Origin: Phallus indusiatus
Lineage: Eukaryota > Basidiomycota > Agaricomycetes > Phallales > Phallaceae
NCBI GenBank assembly: GCA_027605045.1
Contig: JAQFWX010000040.1
Coordinates: 310,001 to 374,000 of the forward strand
Length of the DNA: 64,000 nucleotides
Direction of reading: 5' to 3'
A program made the translations under genes and the position numbers. The notes under the pieces were generated by a model. That model had not been told where the DNA came from and did not search any database. It saw only the letters and a list, made by a program, of their open reading frames with translations. Every line of letters begins with the position of its first letter. The stretch's first letter is position 1. Of the stretch, positions 48,601-58,695 are shown one piece after another.

Positions 48601-51112
48601 GCATCCCATTCATGACCCGTAAACATGCGTGCGCGAAATAACTTTGGTCCGATGTATCAATGTAATATCGGTTCGGAATTCCTGATGTTTGTTTGGGTTC
48701 GAGGAAAAAGTCGAAAAGGGAGGCATGTATTGGTCGAAGTTTGACAGTCAATTTGTCGATACCGATAAACAGGGAATTCAACACCTTCAATACAGCTTTG
48801 ACGTCATGAATGTCCCCGCAAATAGGTCCAAAAAACTCTTGCAAGTCCGAGACTGAAAGTGGTTTCCGTGCGACTATAAGTGCCCCGACGCATTTTTTCA
48901 ACATATCGACATATTCGGGATCTCCACATTCTTCTTGATCGTCGAGGATTTCGTGATACCGCTCGTACAGAGAAGGAGGAGGTTTGGAAAGGACGGCTTC
49001 TAGTCGCTGTCTTGCTTTAAATGAACCGAGTTTCCGGATATGAAGACATGTAAGTCTAGCACATATGAAAAGGTCTTGCGCTTGATGGGCTAATAAATAC
49101 CGCCAGTTCTCCACTGTATCCAACGTCTTCGCCATGTCAGCAAGCTCATTGGAGACGAATTTTTGAATGTCATTTCGTGTGCTGGCAGAGTCAATGTCAG
49201 CCATATATTTGCAATGAACGTTCGGATGTTGATGAAACTGTTCAATGTCATCCTCGGGACGAGAGGTTATTATGATACGATAATTGCTCGGAAGCTCCGA
49301 ACTTCGCTCAAAAAGCAAGTTCAGAAGGTTCTTGCGTTCCCTTTGGCCACCGCTTTCATCCAGAGCATCAATGATAATGACCAGCCGCTTTGTCGTCCCT
49401 TTGGACGGCTTGATAATCATCTCGTTGAATTGCACTTCGGGATCCAACGACTTTCTAGTCGCGATATCTTTGACAGCCTGTACGAGATTGCGTTTCCATA
49501 AGACATTGCGATCGGCCAGGTTGCGAGAAATAGTGCTGAATAAGTACTTGAATAGCTCTTTATTATTCTGACTGAAGCAGAAAAATGATCCAAGTTGATC
49601 ATTCAAATTCTTGGCAATTGTGTGAGCGACTGCGGATTTCCCGGTTCCTGCCTGTCCACTGAGGATGAGAACTCGTTCGGTCGTATCCTTGTTAACCCAC
49701 TCCTCTATGTCTTTGATGAGCGTTTCACGAGTTCCAGGTAGGCATTTCTTCTCCTCCGCAAGTCCTACGCCATGGGCATATGGTAGATCGTCAAGAAGAT
49801 TGAGAACCTCTACCATGTAATATCTAAGGAACCAAATATACGTATTAGGAATAACGAATACTTACCCATATTTGTTGCTATATCAAGCAATAAGAGATCT
49901 TGATTATTTTTCCTGATTTGATCAAATGATTTCTTGAACTCTGAGATTCTGTCGTTGAGGATTGGTCCTTTTATGAGGTTCGTAGCTGAATCAAACATCA
50001 CATTAACTTAGAACGAAAAGAATAAGAAAAAGTAGGTACCTGAATTATTCTCTGTGTAATCCTTGATGAATTTGGCACATTCGCAAGTTTTATCGATGAG
50101 AAGTCTCAATTGGCCGGTTTGAGTGTCTCTAAGAACAGACAGTCGGTCCGCTCCATCTATGTACTCATAAATGAACTGTAATTCCCCAAGTAATTCTTTG
50201 ATATTGTCGGTCCGATCTTGATTCGCCTGAAGAATCTGATAGGCGAATAAGCTACTGTTGAAAATAAAAATCAAACGCCGGCTTACACTCGGAACCATGG
50301 ACACAATGCTCCAAATTTGTTGGGCCCATGGATTTAACTATGATTTTAGTTAGGATTAAAAATTACTAGCTACGATTCAAAAACTAACCGCAGCAACGGG
50401 ATCTATTGCTGTCTTGACGATTCCGAGATACGTGAGAAACTTGGACCAGGTTTCCCCTTCTGCAAAATGGATTTCCTTGCTCTTCTGTTTCGCGATGTCG
50501 AGCATATCCTTGAAACGATCTTCCTTGATAGCAAAGCTTAGCTGACCCTTCTTTCCCAGTTGAGTGCTACAAGCTCCTGAAATAATTTATAGATGAGAGT
50601 TAACAACGAATACCGCGAAACATACCGGCAGATGTATTAAGAAGATCTGACACGATAGTTGTTGTATATTCCCCAATAGTCTCCGACTTGTCATTTTTCT
50701 CCTTTTTCATAAAAATTTTAAAGTGAATCGTGAAATCGGCCGTAACATTATAACTTTTCAAATTTACTGATTAGCCAAAGAGTCGGTGAATTTGTTTAAT
50801 CTGATGGACCCACAGAATCTGTTCGCTCCAAACAATACATTTCCCTTGAGACTGTCCTTCGACTAATTTCGATGGTTCGTTATCACCACCGATGATTTTT
50901 GTGATTTCGATTAAGAAGATCCGTTTGTGAATCTTCAGAGAAGGAATGGGAGGATCTGTCAGTTTGATATCTGAATAGTATGATAAGCTGCATTCTATGT
51001 TGTGTTAATGATTTAGTACCAGAGATAGTATATCGACGCTGCTCAAATCTGCAACAGAAATCGGTTAATTATTAACGTTAAAGAAATAATAAATTCACAA
51101 TGACGATGACAT
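45678..51112 (-). pseudogene. NLR3: NACHT-WD40 (NLR-like) gene with one-base frameshift near the end
   Basis: Exons 51112-51099, 51048-51020, 50970-50814, 50753-50626, 50576-50389, 50337-50287, 50235-50040, 49985-49866, 49809-48323, 48270 to the end. The first nine sum to 2370 nt. Same domains as NLR2: C2-like N-terminus, helical linker, NACHT (GQAGTGKS near 49650, VIIIDALDESG), WD40 propeller. Near 46003 an extra T (GAGTTTTGG against GAGTTTGAC in NLR2) shifts the frame. The protein then stops at 45955 (about 1,561 residues), while the original C-terminus continues in another frame to 45678 (GPHGELLFWIPWEM...TRWTECKK). Loss of the last ~90 residues may or may not abolish function, and the indel could be a sequencing error. 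Confidence 0.85.
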
Positions 51113-51940
51113 GGTTTGATTGTTTTCCCAAAAAAAAAAAAACTCAGTTTAGTGAGGATTGAGAGTGAGTAGATGAGAGTGTGGCCTGATAATATCGTTG
51201 GGCTTTGGTTGAGAGTGGGAGAACAATAACGTTGCCACGCGTTTTTCACCTTCGGATTCTTCGGATGAACGCCTGTCATTATATTAGGAACAACAGTTGT
51301 ATTGGATGACCTGTATGTACTACATTGGCAAACGGTGACAGCAAAACCTGAAATTTGAAATTTAAAAGCCCGACGTGCCTGGTTTCTCAAACATTTCGCC
51401 CTGGTCCAACCCAGCCCAACCCAATCCAAACCTAATCAGCCTGATCCCGTGCTGCTGCCCAACGATAATGTCCATCGAATGTCTCAATGGCTCTCGCAAA
51501 TTCATAAGACCTCACTGAGATTGGATACCACAGAAAGTCCGCTGTTGAGCCCTAAAACGATGTACATGTACCGTTTGTCGTATTACTTGTTCAGTAAATG
51601 TTAATATATCACCATCACCGTTCAAGATTTTCTGACTGAGGTTGTTCTTCCGACTCTTTCGCAGCATTGCCGCTCCGATTCCCGGGCTTCCAGATAGAGT
51701 TCACTAAAAGCACCTGTAGTCTTCAATGTTCAAACCCTATATTCTCTTATCCGTATAAGAATGCATCAAAGTTAAGGATGATGGATACTGACCGACTCTC
51801 TGACGGCCCTTTCCCAGCGATTTTAGACATAGACATCACAATCACTTCAAAATTGAGGTAAACCTCAGGCTGTTCGGAACGCAGTCTCAACTCTTCAACA
51901 CTCCAACGGGACGTTATTCAAATAAATTAATAATCATATC
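51113..51940. promoter_or_regulatory. NLR3 upstream region, duplicate of the NLR1 upstream region
   Basis: Similar to 4114-4800 in blocks. Contains an A run at 51131-51142. No coding content found; the short frame at 51043-51429 overlaps exon 1 and is not conserved in NLR1. Confidence 0.5.
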
Positions 51941-53150
51941 GGACATCTACAGTGCAGCATACCCATCAAATTGCGTTCATGACACATCACAGTTTCTTCG
52001 GCGATGATTTCTTTCATCTTCGCAGAGCCGCCGTGGGCAACTCTAAAAGGGAAAAACATTCGCGAATGTCGATGAACATTGATGGATTCAGACCAAGGGG
52101 TAGGCATGGGACTGTACGATGAACAGCGAGGGACTTAGATGGAACCGTGTTTCTCCATTGAGGCTCCATCGTCGGTTGGGTGCGATGTGCTGGTAAAGAA
52201 GCTTAGAACGCGCTGTTGTTCTCAGAAAGATTCCGAATAGACTTGCGCGTGTTGCATTTCACCTTCGGTACCCAATTGACGCGAGAACTCCTGTTCATTA
52301 GGCTCTCGTCAAGTCGTTTTCTTGTCGTACCCAACATACTTTATTCGTGTACTGATTCACTGTACGATTCCACAAGAGCTTCGAGATCGGTGTCGGTAGA
52401 AGCCGCGCTACAGGGCAAGCTGACACCGAGAATATTGGCGTGTCCGAGGTAGGCTGTACACGATGAATATATTAAAGTTGGGAATGTAGCGAGACGTTAT
52501 CCGACACTCTTGGACAAAGTGTTCCTGACATAAATGTCAACCTGGAGTGTACCTTTGGGAACACATTCACGGTATGACGAGCTTAGGAGACGATCCAGTG
52601 CATGTAAGCTAGACCAGGCAATTAGAACGAACAGCGTTGAGAGAAGGAAGACCATGATAATATCACAGAATTGACTTATTAGGCAAATATCTGACCTGCA
52701 TTCTCACATTCACTAGGTATCCTACCCCGTTTTCCAGCAACACAAGCCGTAACGTGTAACGTGTTCAAGAGCGTAGCTTTGGTGAATCCAAACGAATAAC
52801 GAGTACAATATCTTGTGCGTCCATTTTAGCTGAGTCTCGGCGGCAGATAGATGAAATAATGAATCGATAGTATTTGAAATGACTTATGGCGGGCCCGATG
52901 GTGAAGAGGATGTGATTCGGGGAGAAGTATCGGGAGTCTACAGAACGAGGGTGATAGGCTGACGCTGGGAAATGGGAGTGTGGTGCAGGGTGAAAATATA
53001 GCAAAAACAAGATACAGATATGGGTAATTTGTTTGTGAATAAGAGGTGATATATGATACGAACAGAGACCCAGAAGAGAGGGTGTGTTGAAAGTGCGCGT
53101 CATGGTCGTAAACGACGCACCGGGAGATGCCGAGCCCGACCACGCAAAGC
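51940..53150 (-). repeat. Family A repeat, copy A9
   Basis: C-terminal block 51980-52030, VDIYV-like block 52510-52575, N-terminal block near 52770-52830 (starts ATGGACGCACAAGA on the minus strand; reads DAQDIVLVIRLDSPK), upstream part to 53150. Closest to A1. Confidence 0.65.
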
Positions 53151-53189
53151 CTGACACGAGTTTTTCCGCTGCAGAATCGCAACTCTTAC

Positions 53190-53500
53190 ACATCGCGGAG
53201 GAATGGTGTACGATAACAGTGAGATCTCTGGGCTTGGATTTGAAGGTAGTCCAGCCATTCCAGAACGCGGGATAGGCCTAGGTACTCCGTTGTGAGCAGG
53301 TGATTGTTACGTCCTTCAATTTCGTCCCACATTGGATGATGTCCGCTGAATTCACCCAGCCAGATTTCCGGAGGTCCTTACGCAATACCATAATTGCATT
53401 CACAACTGAAAGTCATTGTAAGCGTTCAGCGTCGTCCGTTTCTCCATCAGGATGTGGTGATCTCCTGGCTGCGCCGCTATTCTTAGCTTTGAGAGGGTTA
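53190..53500 (-). mobile_element. LINE endonuclease-domain fragment
   Basis: A minus-strand frame reads IWLGEFSGHHPMWDEIEGRN (near 53295-53355), the C-terminal part of an EEP endonuclease domain as found in fungal LINEs. The adjoining part matches LINE-A at 19640-19795. Only this domain fragment is left, wedged between A9 and A10. Confidence 0.65.
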
Positions 53501-53619
53501 AGAATGAAAGTGACTATGTATACGACATCTAAGTATTTATTGTAGTTATACTTTGTAGAGTAAGCCTAACTTGAATAAAATGCCTTTACATATGCTTTTT
53601 AGACTGCATGAAACTAAAT

Positions 53620-55070
53620 GAGACGTTACGAAGATGGATCCTGTATTGGTCAAACTACGTACCATGATTGTACTGGATGGAGTCGTCAAAGCTCAGGCCT
53701 TCAGGACTCAGTACTCATTGGTGCACGAATGGTGTAAATTGAATCTATGCGTTCTGCGTTCAGTTCTTGACATCTTCAAATAGTTAGCGATGTTTGAATC
53801 TAGATAAGGAAGGACTGTCGTAGATACACCGATGAAAGGCCGTGTAATCATTGTACCAATATACCCATTCCTGGATGAACGATTTCGATTGTCTTCGCAC
53901 GATCGCTGCCGGTGAATTTAAAGGAGACGGTTTCGACATTATGAACGTCATTGCTGACGAAACCAGAGCAGCGCGGGACGATCTGTTCCTGGGATGGGAG
54001 TGGACATTGAACAATAGAACTCTTCTCCATCGTTGCTTGGTCGGTTGCTTGGAAAATGGTACGTTGGTGTTACGGTGGAGGAGCTTGGCATCGAGTTGTG
54101 CGTGTCAAATTCCGCGCGACATAGCCTATTTCTTGCAATTGACGCAAAAATTGTCCCTCGTCAGGCCTTCAGGTGACATTGTGTCGTCTTCTCCATCAAA
54201 GCCTATCGTATCTGAATGTTCTTCGTGTCCCAGTTCAGCTTCGTCGTCAATGTTGGTAGACACGGAGCCGAGTTTGAAGTTGTTATCGGACAAGCTGCTA
54301 CCATACCACAGGTGCCCATGGTGAGTCTGTTGGCGTTGATGTTGGTGTTGATGTTGGTGGAAACCTTTTCCGACATGGGTGTTTCTGGGACAGATACGGA
54401 AGGGTACCTTTGGAAACGCATTCAGACTCAACAGAGATTGAAAGCAACCTGTGCAAACTAAATGGCTTGAGTCAACGAGAACAAAAGACAGTAACGGTTA
54501 CATACCGAACCCATGTACTAGCTCTAATTCTCTCAATTCGAACTGTGGGTGTACGCCATTGAGAATCAGTCGTATTCCGTCATCCGGCAACACTAGCAGC
54601 ATAACCGCAGCTAGGTCCGGGTCCACCGGCAGCGATAAAGCAGTCTTATAAGCAGCCCACCAAGCTCGGATAGATTAGCAAGAGCGCCACCAACGTAGGC
54701 CTTCGAGAGTACTACATCTTTATCGAGAGGGACAAACACGAATTCGATGACTATCTCCAAGACCTGTTAAGCCTCAGCGTTTGGTTTGTTCGCAAAAGGC
54801 GAATGAAAAGAACGGTGTCTGTTGCGTTGGTTTTCACGAAACCTTGTTCGTACACAGAAGAAAAGGTGAGCGGAGGAAACTGAGAAAGGCCTATGACGAA
54901 GAGGCTCAAGAAGAAATGTTGATTGAGAGCCCAAAAGAAGTATTGTAGGACGACAAGACGGACACGGTTTGTCCCACGAGGAAAGATGATGTGAGTCCCG
55001 TTCCCAAGGCAGACAGAGGGGCGGTATAATGAAGGTCTGATGCAGAGGAAATGCAAATTTAGTTAGAAAA
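53620..55070 (-). repeat. Family A repeat, copy A10
   Basis: C-terminal frame 54030-53848 (EQIVPRCSGFVSNDVHNVET), middle frame 54431-54126 (SVSTNIDDEAELGHEEHSD), CTAGCTCTAATTCTCT box at 54516, N-terminal block 54680-54830, upstream part to 55070. Closest to A5 and A11. Confidence 0.65.
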
Positions 55071-55079
55071 AGGATGGAA

Positions 55080-56130
55080 GCACGGTGTATTTTGTGCTAA
55101 TGCGTACCTAATACGGGAAAGATAACCGCGTCGTCGGTTGCCTGACAGTGGTATGGTGGTGCTACAATAGATGAGCTTGACAATCGAGCTGCGTGTGTTT
55201 AAACTCCGCGCGATATATTTCTTATCTTGGTCTGTGGTTGACGAAAGAGTTGTCGCCAGGCTTTATCGTGTCGTCTTTTCAAAAGCTAGCTGTTCGTCGT
55301 GTCTCAGTTCAGCTTCAACGTCAGAGTTGGTAGGCAGGAGACCGGTCTTGAAAACGATACTGGACAAGCTATTACCGTGTCGCGGGAGTAAAATCTGTCC
55401 GCGGTGAATCGTTGGTGTTGTTGTTGGTATTGACGGGGGACGACGAGACATTTTCCGACCGAGTTTGGACATGGTGTTTGTGATGTAGTAACGGGGTGGG
55501 GTATTTTCGGAAATACATTCAAACTTAATAAGTTTGCGAAGCAGCCCATGTAAACTAAATGACCAGAGTCAGCGAGAACAAAAGACAATGATGATTACAT
55601 ACCGAACTCATCCCCTAGTTCTAATTCTCTCAATCCGAACTGCGTGTTCGCGTCCGTTGAGAGTCAGTCATATTCCGTCATCCAGCAAGACTAGCAGCAC
55701 AACTGCAACTATAACCAGGTCCAACAACGTAGGCCTTCAAGAGTGCAACATCTTCTATTGGGAGGGATAAGCGAATTTGTCGAGTATGTATCGCTACGGC
55801 TCCAAAGCGTTTGGAATGTTCGCAAAGGTGAATGAGCTCCAGACATGAAATGAGAACAGTGCTTTGTGCGTCTGTTCCCACCGAGCCTTGTTCGCAGAAG
55901 AAATGGGAAGCGGATGAGCTGGAAGCGACATATGGCAGGGGAAATTGAGAATACGTGTTGATGGAGCCCAAGAAAAGTATTCTGGGACGACGAGGCGACG
56001 CAGTCCGTTTATCCAAAGGGAAGAAAGGTGATGTGAGCCCTGTTCCCAAGGCAAGTACTAAGAGTGCGTTATGATCGTGAGTGTTGAGCAGGTCGTACTT
56101 GCCAGTGAGGATGTCCGAGTCGCGCTAACC
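55080..56130 (-). repeat. Family A repeat, copy A11
   Basis: 3' end truncated. Middle block 55260-55520, CTAGTTCTAATTCTCT box at 55613, N-terminal frame 56049-55678 (TVLISCLELIHLCEHSKRFG, PIEDVALLKAYVVGP), upstream part to 56130. Confidence 0.6.
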
Positions 56131-57890
56131 GACGCACCGGGTGTTTCCGAGCTGGACACAATTGACGCTTGTTCGGAATGCCTCCCTCTCTCGTGTCGCG
56201 CCTCCTCTTCTAGCCGTGTATAACAAGGCTCAAGATGGACTAGACTCGTTTGATGGTACGAATGCGCTCAGTGAAGGCATTAGTATACTAATTGGTGAGT
56301 TTAGACTAATATTGACGGTTCTTGATCCGGGTTTGATTCATTCAAACGTGCTGGGACTGAGGATATATCAACCATTCCAATGGTAGTCCACAATAGCACT
56401 ATCGTAAGTATCGTGCAATTTGGATACCAGACAATGAGTACTCCAGAGTCTGGAGAGTTTAGATGCGCAGTATCAGCGTACATGCATAGAGATGAGATGG
56501 GGCTGTTTTTTCAACATTTGACTTGTAGCGACTTGTTATAGATGCGTTTTTATAACGTCGACATAATCTCTTCGTACTCTGTCCTGAGTGAGAGTTTGTG
56601 TCGGGGTAAGCTTGGTTTGGCCCTCGAATTTTATGGGAGACTAAAACATCGTGTTGAATAGATCAATTTTCGTGGCCACTTTGGATGCCCTGAGCGATTA
56701 TTTCATCTGCTCCATCGAGTCACCTTCGACGCGGGATGGGCTTTTACTTTCCTGTTAGTCATGATCAAGTTTCTAGAGGCCATAATCACCTGCAGGATTC
56801 GCTGTTGGCATTCCTCGTCCACCTGGAGCCCGTTCTCTTTTTCCCCTTGCGTTTGATCATTCAATCTATGGTATCATCTTGGAGAGCTGTCTTTTTTTCG
56901 GGTTCTCGCTTATGGACGAAGTCCGTTGCAGCTTGTGTACTTCCATCAATGTTTTCGTTCGTGACTTGTTTGCGGTGGTTCCACCATGTCTAAATCATAC
57001 GCTCTCACTAATTGCATCCGTTCCTTACGGGCGCCTTGGTTCGTGTCGGTATTAATTTCGTCAACTTGGGATCTTTCTCAACAAAGTATGTTGAGATGAT
57101 GAAGCGGCGTATCTGTGTGACGGGGTTCTCGTCTCGTCTGCGTCTTCCTCAAAGTCTGTTGAAGGGAATCGTTTCATCATCTTTGTTTTGGGGTTCCTGC
57201 GCCCTTGTTCTTACGTCTCTTCATATGCGTAGGCTTTTTAAAACTCATAGTTTTGGGTGGCTGCCTTAAATGACGAACAGGTGCGTGTTTTTTACTGTCC
57301 CGACTCATGTGATGTTTAGTCCTCAAGCAGTTTCTCGGCGCATTCATGCCTACGTATTATTATATTGGCATAGCTAGTTCCGGAGAGATTTCAACACCAT
57401 CAGTCATCTCATACATATTTCCTGGTCATCGTTACCATTATCTTCAAGAAAGTGGGAAAAGTCGAAATTTCGAACGGGTGACTCAGCTTAGGTTTTCACG
57501 ATTGTATGGAAGCTGCTCAACTTGAAGATGTCCGTTGTTCCCGGTAGGTCTGTTCTTATACTGTTTCAGCATTTATTCTGATAAACTTCGTCAGCAAAGA
57601 AAGTCCACGCTGGTTTCGTGTGATCTCGGTGGCAAATTATTTTTCAAGTTCATGAATTCCGTCGTGTTATTTCTCAATCTCTCTCGCGTCAATACATCTC
57701 CTTCTGTCCTTTCATACTCACAGAAAATCGGATTTCTCAATTTGTTCGAGGGAAGGGGCATACTTTGTACCTTATAACAAATGACATTGTCGGCCCATCT
57801 ACCGCTAGAGAGGATAGCAACTATGTATATGCTTAGTTTAACTTGATTTCAACGTTAGTGCCTATTCAATTTTGCTATTTTTTGAATATA
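56130..57890. other. Long stretch without a recognisable gene
   Basis: Several short frames on both strands (longest about 85-95 codons), none with a recognisable domain, none conserved elsewhere in the window. A few words near 56130-56170 continue family A upstream sequence. It could be an old transposon or a gene with many small exons. Confidence 0.3.
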
Positions 57891-57895
57891 AAATC

Positions 57896-58335
57896 TCATT
57901 GAATGACACGTAGTCTCGTCTCTTTCCCGAAGTCCCCGAGCTCCGCTTCTTCCGTAACCGGCGTTGTTGTGAGGTAATGTAGAAGTTCCACCCTCATAAA
58001 CCTGATTAGTTCATTCTTTATCCCTCTCAGGTATACTGATGTGATACTGGACACAGCTGAGGCGACAGAATTTCTAGCTTCGTTCGACATATAGAACCGG
58101 ACAAGCTCGCAACACCCAGGATACAAAGTCACGTCGAACACAACTGACAGGCGACAAGCTTTACAAGAATCTGTTATTGAGGACTTTAAAAATACAATCT
58201 CTTCTAACGGTTCAGACTTATGACTTTCAATTATGAGGCAATATGCTCGCAAGGTGTGTTCCCTATACCGGTGTCGACGGGCTGAAGCTGTGTCCGACCT
58301 GAGACATAAATCCTCCTTCGGGAAACGCGATTATA
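57896..58335 (-). CDS. Unidentified open frame (about 145 codons without start)
   Basis: Open from about 58335 down to the stop at 57896; the first ATG is at 58252 (118 residues). Reads LCLRSDTASARRH upstream of the ATG, then YCLIIESHKSEPLEEIVFLK and a mixed alpha/beta-looking sequence with three Cys. Possibly an exon of a larger gene, because upstream GTATGTGAGTG-like sequence could be intronic. No family recognised. No other copy in the window. Confidence 0.3.
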
Positions 58336-58680
58336 CACTCACATACCCCTTCCGTTTCCACTGATTTTAATAAAATGAGTTTCGTTACCAGGTAGTGCTG
58401 TGGCAGCAAGAGTTCAGAGGCCACGCAAGAAGAACTATGGCTGCGGCAGGAAGTTCTTGGAGGGAGTTGGATGACCCTGAGCCCATCGCCAATGCATGCT
58501 TTTTACACTACATATGTATGAATATTGTGTTCCGTCGCGATATACTCAGCATCTTTGGTGGATTTTTCTCTAGGCGGAAACGTAATGGTGTCGATAAACC
58601 AAATACCTCCGTCCTTATAAGACAGATGGAGCTGCCGCCGCGATAGCTGAAGCTCTCAAAGAGGAAAGGCCCTGGATAAC

Positions 58681-58695
58681 GCTGTTGAAAGTATC
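58681..58695. repeat. 15-bp target site duplication of LINE-B (3' side)
   Basis: GCTGTTGAAAGTATC, repeated exactly at 61230-61244 on the other side of LINE-B. Confidence 0.9.

Noticed and set aside
56736..57269. Two 85-codon plus-strand frames as genes
   Set aside because: No domain, no conservation and no plausible splice linkage; left as unassigned sequence.
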